NCBI GenBank assembly: GCA_030262715.1
Contig: JAJSZR010000008.1
Location: forward strand, 1 to 37,799
Reading direction: 5' to 3'
From: Deltaproteobacteria bacterium
GTDB taxonomy: Bacteria; Desulfobacterota; Dissulfuribacteria; Dissulfuribacterales; UBA3076
DNA: 37,799 nt
The notes under the pieces were generated by a model, which was given only the letters and a program-made list of their open reading frames with translations, made no database searches and was not told the DNA's origin. How positions within the stretch are numbered: position 1 is the stretch's first letter; the number at the start of each line of letters is the position of its first letter. The position numbers were made by a program, and so were the translations under genes. Positions 1 through 7,290 of this stretch are shown in pieces.

Positions 1-1
1 C

Positions 2-325
2 ATGCAGAGTGACATTGCCAGCTTAAGTAAATTACATATCCTTGAGGCCCTTTTGGAGAAAGGATATAAGAGTGATCTTGTCGGAAAGGCTCTCAACAAA
101 TTAGTGGAGCTTGAGCTTGCCAAATTAAAACGTGAACTGACAGAAATTGAAACCAGAATAGAAAAACTAGAAGCAAAATACGATATGGATTCCGAGGAGT
201 TTGCTGAAAAATTTCATGCCGGTCTGGCGGATGATTCCGCGGATAATATCGAATGGATATCTTTTCTTGACATGCGGACGGCGCTTTTCCAGAAAATTGG
301 ACTTCTGCAGGAAGAAAGCGCTTGA
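2..325 (+). CDS. TumA-like antitoxin (putative), possibly 5' truncated by window edge
   Basis: The visible product is 107 residues, soluble, with a predicted coiled coil at about residues 35-60 (charged ELAKLKRELTEIETRIEKLE region). I see no catalytic motif. The reading frame is open to the first base of the window, so the true start may lie outside. Its stop TGA overlaps the ATG of the next gene by one base, so the two are translationally coupled. The downstream product looks like a TumE-family (DUF6516) toxin, and small helical partners encoded just upstream are what one expects for its antitoxin. The antitoxin role is therefore inferred mostly from position; the toxin assignment is stronger than this one. 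Confidence 0.6.
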   Translation: MQSDIASLSKLHILEALLEKGYKSDLVGKALNKLVELELAKLKRELTEIETRIEKLEAKYDMDSEEFAEKFHAGLADDSADNIEWISFLDMRTALFQKIGLLQEESA

Positions 326-741
326 TGAACGCTGAAACGTATTTGATGAACCTCAAGGTCAAGCTTGCGGTCAGCAGTTCCATCCAATCAGTTGAAATTA
401 TTGATGAGAGAATCGTTCTTTCCGACCGTGGTTATTTCAGGGCACGGCTTGTTCTGGCAAATAGTGATTTTCTGGAAATTTCAGAATATTTTGTATGTGA
501 AGATGAGGAGTGTTTTCCCAAAGCATACAGATATCAATGGATGGACAAGGAGCAAAAACAATTGATAAAGCGATGGGATAATGCCGAACACTTTCCCGGT
601 TTGCCTGGATTTCCTTATCATATCCATCTTGGCCGGGAGGACAATGTACAACCTTCCAAACCGATAAATAGCCTTGAACTTATTGATATTATCGAGGAAG
701 AAATCAAAGAAAAAATGTCCGTCAATCCCGAAGACACTTAA
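325..741 (+). CDS. TumE family (DUF6516) toxin of a toxin-antitoxin pair
   Basis: The 138-residue product has the layout I know for TumE/DUF6516 proteins: an N-terminal MNAETYLMNLK helix, a beta-rich middle, the YRYQWMDKEQKQLIKRWDNA block at about residues 72-91, and a PGLPGFPYHIHLG block at about 93-105 followed by an acidic tail. The conserved Arg-Trp-Asp-Asn and His-Ile-His residues are presumably functional, but the target is not known to me. A TTG three bases upstream is in frame; I chose the ATG because it overlaps the upstream stop codon (TGATG), the usual coupling arrangement in toxin-antitoxin operons. Calling it a toxin follows from the family name and the pairing, not from a visible active site. 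Confidence 0.7.
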   Translation: MNAETYLMNLKVKLAVSSSIQSVEIIDERIVLSDRGYFRARLVLANSDFLEISEYFVCEDEECFPKAYRYQWMDKEQKQLIKRWDNAEHFPGLPGFPYHIHLGREDNVQPSKPINSLELIDIIEEEIKEKMSVNPEDT

Positions 742-1319
742 GAGTGGATGATCCTTAAACCGGCAAGCCTTGCGCCTTCGCCGCCTTCCAAGGGGACCGA
801 AGACTTTTTAATTCGGAGAAAACTTGCTACTTTCAGGCTAAATGCAATGCACGCAAGATGACCCAAATCCCCAACAGTTTTCACCCGAGCAGTCAAGATT
901 TCAACGCCGCGATTGATATGTGCAAGAAACATCTTATCAATTCCTGTTAAAGGCAATCGGTCTTTCACGAGTCGTGTGGTCAGCAGGACGACAAAAAATT
1001 GGTCGTACTGCAACTTCTCAATAACTCAGGGTAAGATGTCTGGATTCCGGCTCTCGCCGGAATGACGTTTGGATGTTAACGCCCGTCATTCCTGCGAAAG
1101 CAGGAATCCAGTGAATAGTTGCAAAATGTAATCTACCCCAACTTATTGAGAAGTTACGTCGTACTTGTCCAACAGGGTATAATGGTTAACTTTCCTCCCT
1201 GTCTTGAAATTGTCAGGAAGTTCGGATGGTATTCCTGGTTCTTCCAGCGACAGACAAAAACCTATTCGGCAGAGGATATTTGGCGTGATCCCGGCTAATA
1301 TTACTGATATCCAATACAA
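738..1319 (-). pseudogene. Unrecognised reading frame split by a MITE insertion
   Basis: On the minus strand a frame runs 1319-1166, is stopped inside a 149-bp insert, and resumes in the same frame at 1009-738. Removing the insert and one copy of the 7-bp duplication restores an uninterrupted 141-residue frame, with LDKYDQFFVVLLTTRLVKD across the junction. The insert itself puts a TAA in frame a few codons after the junction. The first codon would be TTG at 1319, preceded by TGA, so the 5' end may be lost or this may be a remnant of a longer gene. I do not recognise the protein; the tail overlaps the toxin gene's stop region. It is either a decayed gene or a non-coding open stretch that happens to span the insertion. 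Confidence 0.4.
1010..1158. mobile_element. 149-bp MITE-like element with 7-bp target duplication
   Basis: Terminal inverted repeats AACTTCTCAATAA (1012-1024) and TTATTGAGAAGTT (1143-1155) are perfect over 13 bp, and similarity continues inward through GGGTA. The heptamer TCGTACT stands immediately outside both ends (1003-1009 and 1159-1165), as expected for a target-site duplication. The interior holds no coding region. It consists of two hairpins in mirror arrangement, 1044-1063 (ATTCCGGC/GCCGGAAT) and 1088-1107 (ATTCCTGC/GCAGGAAT). These resemble the widespread ATTCC-N10-GGAAT dRS3-like repeats. No transposase is present in the window, so it would be mobilised in trans. Confidence 0.7.
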
Positions 1320-1426
1320 TCAGCTAGATATTTGCTTTTGTGTATCTGAGAGTTAAACTCTAGATTAAAATCAATAAGTACCTTCAAATTCCTCAATTAT
1401 CAATTAATTAAGAAAGGAGTGTGGAG
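1320..1426. other. Short AT-rich leader of the HAD gene
   Basis: This AT-rich spacer precedes the HAD gene and ends in a strong ribosome binding site, AGAAAGGAGT at 1411-1420. That site lies 7 nt before the ATG at 1427 and decides that start over an in-frame GTG at 1421. I see no convincing promoter hexamers. Confidence 0.5.
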
Positions 1427-2533
1427 ATGCCTCAACTCAACATCGACTGTGAAGGCCCCATAACCCAGAATGACAATGCCTATGAGCTCTGTAATTCCCT
1501 GATACCTGAAGGAGGGAATTTCTTTGCCAGGGTCAGCAAATACGACGATTACCTTGCAGATATAGAGAGAAGGCAAGGCTACAAGGCAGGGGACACCCTC
1601 AAGCTGGTTCTTCCCTTTTTAATGACTTACGGGGCTACCAATAAGAAAATAGAAGAATTTTCAAAAAGGACCCTGATGCTCCTTCCAGGGGCAAGGGATA
1701 TGCTTTCCAAAGTAGCCGGTTTGATGCCTACTTTCATCATAAGCACAAGCTATTGTCCCTATCTCGAAGCACTCTGCAAGGTGACCGGTTTCCCTGAAGA
1801 TCAGGTCTACTGCACTTCTCTGGACCTGGACCAATACGAGCTCACAGAACAGGAACAAAACAGACTTAAAGAAATGGCTTCAGAGATTGCCGGCCAACCC
1901 CTTCTTTCGTGGCCTGAAGAGGCAGAAAATATCAGAGATCTCAGCAATGAGAACCAGGCCTTGGTGAGCCGTCTGGATACCATATTTTGGGAAGAGATCC
2001 CAAAAATGGGGATCGGAAAAATACTGTCCGATGTAAACCCGGTAGGTGGCTTTGAAAAGGCAAGGGCAGTTGAGGATAGCCTCAAAAAGACAGGGCTCAC
2101 CTTATCAGAAGTCCTATACGTAGGAGACAGTATTACTGATGTACAGGCCCTGGAGCTTATTAAGAACGCAGAAGGTGTGGCCATTTCCTTTAACGGGAAC
2201 CGCTATTCCATAAAAGCGGCCATGTGGGCGTGCATGTGTGGTAACACCGCAATCATTGTGGCCATTGCCAGGCTCTTGACCCTGAATGGCATGGAAGCCA
2301 TGGATGAACTCATGGCATATATGGATATTGACCAGGCTAAAGGGGCAGATTTTCTGGATGCCTTCGCCTCAATGGGGGTTGAACCTGCCTTTCTTGAGCC
2401 GCTCCGGCTGCTCAGAGGCGAAGACGCTCCAAGGATCTTCCTCATCAACAGCACTAATATCTCTGACGTAATAAAAGACAGTGAATACATGAGGAAAAAC
2501 GTGAGGGGCCTCAGTGTCGGAGAGCTTGGATAG
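1427..2533 (+). CDS. HAD-superfamily phosphohydrolase, archaeal EhaR-like (COG4030 type)
   Basis: The 368-residue product opens with the unusual HAD motif I IDCEGP (Asp nucleophile followed by Glu where most phosphatases have the second Asp). Motif II (FIISTS, about 105) and motif IV (YVGDSITD, about 230) follow, with a large helical insertion between them. The CEGPITQNDNAYEL opening and GYKAGDTLKL block match my memory of the family annotated in methanogens as subunit R of energy-converting hydrogenase A, a predicted phosphohydrolase of unknown substrate. No hydrogenase genes lie nearby, so the hydrogenase link should not be carried over. The gene is monocistronic, and the converging mtaB ends only 5 bp after its stop. 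Family call is fairly secure; substrate unknown. Confidence 0.65.
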   Translation: MPQLNIDCEGPITQNDNAYELCNSLIPEGGNFFARVSKYDDYLADIERRQGYKAGDTLKLVLPFLMTYGATNKKIEEFSKRTLMLLPGARDMLSKVAGLMPTFIISTSYCPYLEALCKVTGFPEDQVYCTSLDLDQYELTEQEQNRLKEMASEIAGQPLLSWPEEAENIRDLSNENQALVSRLDTIFWEEIPKMGIGKILSDVNPVGGFEKARAVEDSLKKTGLTLSEVLYVGDSITDVQALELIKNAEGVAISFNGNRYSIKAAMWACMCGNTAIIVAIARLLTLNGMEAMDELMAYMDIDQAKGADFLDAFASMGVEPAFLEPLRLLRGEDAPRIFLINSTNISDVIKDSEYMRKNVRGLSVGELG

Positions 2534-2538
2534 GATCG

Positions 2539-3846
2539 CTATTTTAATAATGTCCCAAAAGCCATTCCTTTTTCAGCCTTTGTGATCCGGACCGGAAGGA
2601 CCTGGTTTTTAAGGTCTGTCCGATCTCTTTCGGTCTCAATCAGCACAGGGATATAGTTTGGAGTGAGTCCTCGCCACAGACCAGACTCTTTGTCTTTCTG
2701 CTCCACAAGGCACTCAAATATTTTATCTACATGGGAACGGTAAAAGGCCTGTTTTTTCTCACTTCCCAGGTCCCTGACAGCCCGGCCTCTTTTCGCTTTT
2801 TCTTTTTTGGGTACCATATCGTTCATTGCTGCAGCCACAGTCCCGGGCCTGGGGGAAAATGGAAATGCATGGACATAAGTAATGGGGAGTTCTGAGATCA
2901 ATTCCATTGTCTTTTCAAAGGCAGGCCCATCTTCCCCTGGAAACCCGACCAGCACATCTGCCCCTATGGCTGCCTCAGGCATGGCAGCCCTCAATTCCAT
3001 AATCAGGTTTCTATAATAGGAAGATGTGTAATGTCGGTTCATCAGTTTCAGGATTTTATCAGAACCGCTTTGCAAAGGAATGTGCCAGTGCGGGCAGAAA
3101 TTTGGGGTGGATCTTGCCCACGATATCATGTCCGAAGTGAGTTCTGAGGGTTCTATGGAGCTTAAACGAAATCTCAACTGAGGAAAGACCGCGCATAGCC
3201 TTTTTAACAGGTCCAGAAGGGTGAACTTTTCCGACAGGTCCTCACCGTATATACCTATGTGAATCCCGGTAAGCACCACCTCCTTTATCCCTTCCTGAGC
3301 CACAGTCTTGACCTGTTTTTCCACCAACTCAGGGACGAGGCTCCTGCTCCTTCCCCGGGCATAAGGTACAATGCAGTAAGTGCAAAAGGAATTGCACCCG
3401 TCCTGAATACGCACAAAAGCCCTGGTCCTTCCCAATTGTCGTCTCACAGTAAAGGGCGTAATGGTTGTAACTCTGGAAATATTGCCAATATAGAATTCCA
3501 GGCCGTCTTCGATCTCAAAAGCAAGGTCTACAAGTTGCGCCTTTTGGTCATTTCCCACGAGACATACCTGGCCTGGAACAGCTTCCAGGATCTCCTGGGC
3601 TGCCACCTGGACATAACAACCAGTGGCTAAGACTCGTGATCTTTTTCGGGATCGCCTCAATCTTCTGAGTATCTGTCTTGACTGATAGGCAGCCCTTGAA
3701 GTCACAGTGCAAGTATTTACGACATAGATATCAGCTTCCTGAGTGTAATTGACAATATCCGCTCCTTTTGAGATAAAACCCTCTGCCAGGGCAGCAGTTT
3801 CAAACTGATTGACCTTGCACCCGAGAGTGTAAAAGGCTACCCGCAT
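2539..3846 (-). CDS. mtaB: tRNA (t6A37) C2-methylthiotransferase MtaB
   Basis: This radical-SAM enzyme converts t6A to ms2t6A at position 37 of ANN-decoding tRNAs. The 435-residue protein has the full methylthiotransferase layout. The N-terminal UPF0004 domain carries C10, C46 and C77 (TLGCKVNQFE, NTCTVT, TGCYVQ) for one [4Fe-4S] cluster. The radical-SAM motif CNSFCTYC (C151, C155, C158) binds the second. A C-terminal TRAM-like region follows. The short length and TLGCKVNQ start favour MtaB over MiaB or RimO. Its start overlaps the mnmA stop by 10 bp, so it is the last gene of the long minus-strand operon and is probably coupled to mnmA. Both products act on the tRNA anticodon loop. Confidence 0.93.
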   Translation of the reverse strand: MRVAFYTLGCKVNQFETAALAEGFISKGADIVNYTQEADIYVVNTCTVTSRAAYQSRQILRRLRRSRKRSRVLATGCYVQVAAQEILEAVPGQVCLVGNDQKAQLVDLAFEIEDGLEFYIGNISRVTTITPFTVRRQLGRTRAFVRIQDGCNSFCTYCIVPYARGRSRSLVPELVEKQVKTVAQEGIKEVVLTGIHIGIYGEDLSEKFTLLDLLKRLCAVFPQLRFRLSSIEPSELTSDMISWARSTPNFCPHWHIPLQSGSDKILKLMNRHYTSSYYRNLIMELRAAMPEAAIGADVLVGFPGEDGPAFEKTMELISELPITYVHAFPFSPRPGTVAAAMNDMVPKKEKAKRGRAVRDLGSEKKQAFYRSHVDKIFECLVEQKDKESGLWRGLTPNYIPVLIETERDRTDLKNQVLPVRITKAEKGMAFGTLLK

Positions 3847-4919
3847 ATCGGACCACCGCCAAGTACCAGATCATCCAGATAAAAGACTGCGAATTGACCT
3901 GGTGTTATGGCCCATTGATTTGAGAAAAAACGGACACGAACCTTACCGGATTCCAGAAGTTCCAACTTTGCCAAGCCCCCTGGGTGACGATAGCGTATCT
4001 TTACTGTACATGGCTGTTTAAGGGCCATATCAGGGGACACCAGCCAGTTTACATGTTCTACAAGGAGTTCTTCCGACCAGAGGCTGTGCTCTTTCCCCAC
4101 TACCAGCCGGTTGTTTTTCCTGTCCAGAGCAACCACGTAATACGGCGTTTTATCCGGGATACCAATACCCTGTCTCTGGCCTATGGTATACGCATATAGC
4201 CCTGCATGTCTTCCGAGAACCTTCCCATCTACGGTAATAATGTCTCCAGGCAGGTTATTGAAAAGACCTCTTTTTTCAAGAAAGGTCCGGTAATTACCTT
4301 TTAAAAAGCAAATTTCCTGGCTTTCTTTCTGAACTAAAGGAAAGAGGCCTGTTTCAGCAGCCCGTTTCATTACATCTTTCTTGGTGCGGTCTCCAAGTGG
4401 AAATATCAACCTCGGAATGGCCCCTTTAGGTATCTGGTGCAGAAAATATGACTGGTCCTTTTTTAGATCTTTTGCCTTGACAAGGCCTGTCTGACCATTT
4501 GAAAGCCTCTTTGTCCCGGCATAGTGGCCTGTGGCCAGATAATCAATGCCAAGCGAGTCTGCCAGAGAGAGACCAATGACTACCTTGATCCTGTTATTGC
4601 ATATTACGCAGGGGTTTGGGGTCAGACCCATATTATAGGATCTACTAAAGTATGAGATTACCTCGTTCTCGAATCTCTCTGCTTCATTCAGGCAGTGAAG
4701 TCTGATGCCGAGATGCTTTGCTACATTCTTTGCTGCAAGAAGACCTGTGCCGGATTGTCCTTCCGGAAGGATATTCAGGAAGAATGCCTCGGTATGCCAT
4801 CCGGCCTGAAGGAGATCATGGGCCGCGAAAGCGCTGTCCACCCCTCCGCTTAAGGCTACTAGAACAGATTTGTTTTTTGGCTCTGGGCTCTGGGCTCTGG
4901 GCTTTGAGCTTTTCGGCAT
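3837..4919 (-). CDS. mnmA: tRNA-specific 2-thiouridylase MnmA, CxxC-type
   Basis: MnmA adenylates U34 of Lys, Glu and Gln tRNAs and replaces the oxygen at C2 with sulfur. The 360-residue protein has the PP-loop SGGVDS (24-29), the NPCVICN block with C104 and C107, and the second catalytic-region cysteine C203 (SQEICFLKG), followed by the usual beta-barrel C-terminus. Classical MnmA has Asp at the C104 position; CxxC plus a distant Cys is the arrangement of [4Fe-4S]-dependent thiouridine synthetases. The first ~17 residues lie outside the domain and are partly encoded by a 7-bp tandem repeat. No alternative start lies before the PP-loop. It follows the ferredoxin gene by 6 bp and overlaps mtaB. 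Confidence 0.93.
   Translation of the reverse strand: MPKSSKPRAQSPEPKNKSVLVALSGGVDSAFAAHDLLQAGWHTEAFFLNILPEGQSGTGLLAAKNVAKHLGIRLHCLNEAERFENEVISYFSRSYNMGLTPNPCVICNNRIKVVIGLSLADSLGIDYLATGHYAGTKRLSNGQTGLVKAKDLKKDQSYFLHQIPKGAIPRLIFPLGDRTKKDVMKRAAETGLFPLVQKESQEICFLKGNYRTFLEKRGLFNNLPGDIITVDGKVLGRHAGLYAYTIGQRQGIGIPDKTPYYVVALDRKNNRLVVGKEHSLWSEELLVEHVNWLVSPDMALKQPCTVKIRYRHPGGLAKLELLESGKVRVRFFSNQWAITPGQFAVFYLDDLVLGGGPICG
4879..4906. repeat. 7-bp tandem repeat (x4) within the mnmA 5' end
   Basis: Four consecutive 7-bp units, GGCTCTG three times and then GGCTTTG, lie within codons ~5-14 of mnmA (CAGAGCC on the coding strand). The unit length is not a multiple of three, so gain or loss of one copy would shift the mnmA frame. 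Confidence 0.85.
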
Positions 4920-4925
4920 TCTGTA

Positions 4926-5354
4926 TCAGGCCAGGACTTTGTCCTTACTGAATCGGACTTCCATGGCCCTCACAGGGCAGACTGCCACACAGAGTTCGCA
5001 GCCTGTACATTCTCTGGGGTCAAAGATCACTTCCATGGTCTCCCGGTTCATGTACAGTGCATGACTAGGACAGATCCCGGTACAGACACCACACTGGTAA
5101 CACACATCATCATTCCTGCGAATTTCCTGTTCTACGGATTTAACGCCAACGCCCAGATCCTTCAGATAGCGAAGCCCATCCCTTACCTGTTTTTTGTGCC
5201 CGGAGAGTTCAAGTACCATAAGGCCTTCCCGGCCAGGGAGTATTTTTGCCTTGAGTATGTTAAAGCACAGATCATGTTTGCGACTGAGATTACAGATCAG
5301 GGGTTTATCTGTGATCTCCGGTGGAAAACGGAGGACAAGGACCTTTGTATACAT
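4926..5354 (-). CDS. NIL-domain 2[4Fe-4S] ferredoxin
   Basis: The 142-residue cytoplasmic protein has an N-terminal NIL (ACT-like) domain at about 1-75, as found in some methionine transporter ATPases and in ferredoxins. It is followed by two complete cluster motifs: CYQCGVCTGICP at about 84-95 and CTGCELCVAVCP at about 116-127. It should carry low-potential electrons. It starts 5 bp after mlaA and ends 6 bp before mnmA, so it is co-translated with the tRNA modification genes. A plausible but unproven job is electron or sulfur-related support for MtaB (radical SAM) or cluster upkeep in the CxxC-type MnmA. Similar proteins in other anaerobes are often annotated simply as 4Fe-4S binding protein. 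Confidence 0.9.
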   Translation of the reverse strand: MYTKVLVLRFPPEITDKPLICNLSRKHDLCFNILKAKILPGREGLMVLELSGHKKQVRDGLRYLKDLGVGVKSVEQEIRRNDDVCYQCGVCTGICPSHALYMNRETMEVIFDPRECTGCELCVAVCPVRAMEVRFSKDKVLA

Positions 5355-5359
5355 GTCAG

Positions 5360-6154
5360 TTATTCTTTAATTGCCTCTTCGCGGTTCTGGATATAGGCGT
5401 CTTTAAAAGCAGTGTAAGGATCGAGAGCGGATTCTTTAAGGTCTTCGTATTTGTTGATGGAAAGAGATGTCTCATTAACCCTTTCGTAAGATTTGACGCC
5501 CAAGGGAATGTAAAAAGGGTTTATATAGCTTACGGGTTGAAGGAAACAGTCGCCCGCAAGTCCTATTGAATTACGCAAGGTAGAAGGGCCAAAAAACGGC
5601 AAGACAATGTAGAAGCCATTGCCGATACCCCAGGTACCAAAGGTCTGTCCCGTATCCTCCGGCGGTGGGTTCAGCCACGAATACTTCTGGGCCGGATCGA
5701 AAAATCCAAGTACGCCGACCGTGCTGTTAAAGACAAATCGACATGTACCCTGTCCGGCCCTCTTGAATTTGGCCTGGAGGATATCGTTTACGAATCTTAT
5801 AGGATACCCGATATTGTAAAAGAAGTTTTTAACTTTAACCCGAACCGGTTCGGGAGTGATAAAGCCATAACCACGGGCAACGGGTTTAAGGGCCTTAAAA
5901 TAAAAGAAGTCGTTAAAGGTGAAAATTGCCCTGTTGAATCTTTCCAGAGGATCACGTACATAAGGTACTGGCCCCTCTTCTTCTAAGACGTCTATCCATT
6001 CATCGTATTCATCCTGGGAAGCAGTCTCTTCGCTTGTTTTTGCCGGCAGAGAGGTTTCCTGTGCAGAGACCTTTGGACAATTAGGATCATATCCGGCAAA
6101 GAAAAGCAAAAATACCAGTGTGAAAGAGATTAGAGTAATGCGATTTACCTTCAA
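5360..6154 (-). CDS. mlaA: MlaA/VacJ family outer-membrane lipid-asymmetry protein
   Basis: MlaA removes mislocalised phospholipid from the outer leaflet of the outer membrane and passes it to MlaC. The 264-residue product contains the family hallmark DPLERFNRAIFTFNDFFY (about 68-85), then the amphipathic helical core and the NSTVGVLGFFDPA and GQTFGTWGIGNGFYIVLPFFGPS blocks. The signal peptide ends near VSAQ (about 29-32) and has no lipobox cysteine: a Tyr stands in the LFFAGY position where E. coli MlaA has a lipoprotein Cys. The start is TTG, chosen because GGAGGTGA lies 4-6 nt upstream. It is the fifth mla gene in order, 35 bp after mlaC. Confidence 0.92.
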   Translation of the reverse strand: MKVNRITLISFTLVFLLFFAGYDPNCPKVSAQETSLPAKTSEETASQDEYDEWIDVLEEEGPVPYVRDPLERFNRAIFTFNDFFYFKALKPVARGYGFITPEPVRVKVKNFFYNIGYPIRFVNDILQAKFKRAGQGTCRFVFNSTVGVLGFFDPAQKYSWLNPPPEDTGQTFGTWGIGNGFYIVLPFFGPSTLRNSIGLAGDCFLQPVSYINPFYIPLGVKSYERVNETSLSINKYEDLKESALDPYTAFKDAYIQNREEAIKE

Positions 6155-6189
6155 GATTCACCTCCACATTTTCCGTTGAATAGAGCGGC

Positions 6190-6804
6190 TTAATCCGTTG
6201 GGATTTCTTCCTTGTTGACCTTATCGCGTAATTGCTGTAACAGGTCTTCCGGAGTCTTTTTCTGTAGGATCTTATTGAATTGGCTCCGGTAGTTCCTCAC
6301 CAAACTCACGCCCTCTATAATGACATCGTAACCCCTCCATTCTTCGTGTCGAAAGACGACTCTGTAATTTATCGGGATCTGTTTGGATGCCGTTACTATA
6401 TTGGTTTCCACTTCTGCCTTGTTTTTGGAAAGCATTGTTGCCTTGCCATAGACTATCTTTTCGTCAGTATAGTCCTGGATTCTATCCAAGTAGATCTCTT
6501 CCAAAAATCTGGTAAACAGGCCAGAGAATTCGTCCATCTGTTCAGGTGTAAACGCCTTCCTATTTCTGCCAAGCGCCCTTCTGGTGATTTCATCGTAATC
6601 GAAGAGTATCTCCACAAGGATCCTAAGTTTTTGACGCTGGACCTCTCTGGTCGATTCCTCTTTGTAGGCAGGGTTACGCAGTATGGTGAGCACTTTGTCT
6701 ACCGAGGTCCTGACAAAATCAAGAGCTCCATCAGTTTGAGCCGAAGCTGAAACCGGCAGGGCAAGAATGAGGATAAGTGAGATTATTATGGGTTGCCTTT
6801 TCAT
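6190..6804 (-). CDS. mlaC: MlaC family periplasmic phospholipid shuttle
   Basis: The 204-residue protein has a clear Sec signal peptide (residues 1-22, cleavage after ASA, SASAQ) and the MlaC/Ttg2D fold: an N-terminal helical part with FDYDEITRRALGRNRKAFTPEQ (about 69-90), then a beta-sheet with the VDVI-like strand GYDVIIEGVSLVRNYRSQF (about 158-176). It binds phospholipid in the periplasm and moves it between the outer-membrane MlaA complex and the inner-membrane MlaFED transporter. Its neighbours mlaD (39 bp upstream) and mlaA (35 bp downstream) fit this role exactly. Length is typical of the family. Confidence 0.93.
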   Translation of the reverse strand: MKRQPIIISLILILALPVSASAQTDGALDFVRTSVDKVLTILRNPAYKEESTREVQRQKLRILVEILFDYDEITRRALGRNRKAFTPEQMDEFSGLFTRFLEEIYLDRIQDYTDEKIVYGKATMLSKNKAEVETNIVTASKQIPINYRVVFRHEEWRGYDVIIEGVSLVRNYRSQFNKILQKKTPEDLLQQLRDKVNKEEIPTD

Positions 6805-6843
6805 ATTGCGCCTCTTTGAATATCAGATAAAGTCGAAAACAAA

Positions 6844-7290
6844 TTACACGCTCCCAAAAACATATTCGCTTATTAACTCCTCAAGGTCAATAGCTGATTC
6901 GGTTTCCGTAATGGTTTCGCCGGGCTGAAGCATAATATCCGAACCGCCCGGGGTGATTTTGACAAATTTATCTCCAATCATGCCGCTTGTCTTGATTGAT
7001 GCTATAGCATCGTCTGTGATTTGAACATCTTTACGGATCTTGAGTGTCACCAAGGCCATCTCTCTTTCCAAATCCAGGCCGATTTTGCTGACACGCCCAA
7101 TCTCAACACCGGCCATCTCCACACTGCTATCGGTTTTCAGACCGGAAACCGAATTGAATCGTGCGGATAGGATGTAATTATTACCCCCTATTAATTCCAC
7201 CTTGCCTAACTTGACAGTCAAATAGCCAACACAGAGAAGGCCTATAAAGACAAATATGCCTACGATTGTTTCCATGGAATACTTTTTCAT
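6844..7290 (-). CDS. mlaD: MlaD, MCE-domain subunit of the phospholipid ABC transporter
   Basis: The 148-residue protein has one N-terminal transmembrane helix (about 8-27, ETIVGIFVFIGLLCVGYLTV) and one MCE domain in the periplasm (about 36-115, with GLKTDSSVEMAGVEIGRVSKI). The short C-terminal tail IDLEELISEYVFGS matches the hydrophobic helix that lines the central pore of the MlaD hexamer in known structures. It overlaps the mlaF stop by 4 bp (ATGA), so the two are translationally coupled. Together with MlaE and MlaF it forms the inner-membrane complex. No mlaB (STAS subunit) is found in the cluster. Confidence 0.94.
   Translation of the reverse strand: MKKYSMETIVGIFVFIGLLCVGYLTVKLGKVELIGGNNYILSARFNSVSGLKTDSSVEMAGVEIGRVSKIGLDLEREMALVTLKIRKDVQITDDAIASIKTSGMIGDKFVKITPGGSDIMLQPGETITETESAIDLEELISEYVFGSV

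Noticed and set aside
1044-1107. CRISPR-like pair of repeats
   Set aside because: Only two non-identical hairpins in inverted orientation, inside a MITE; no regularly spaced direct repeats.
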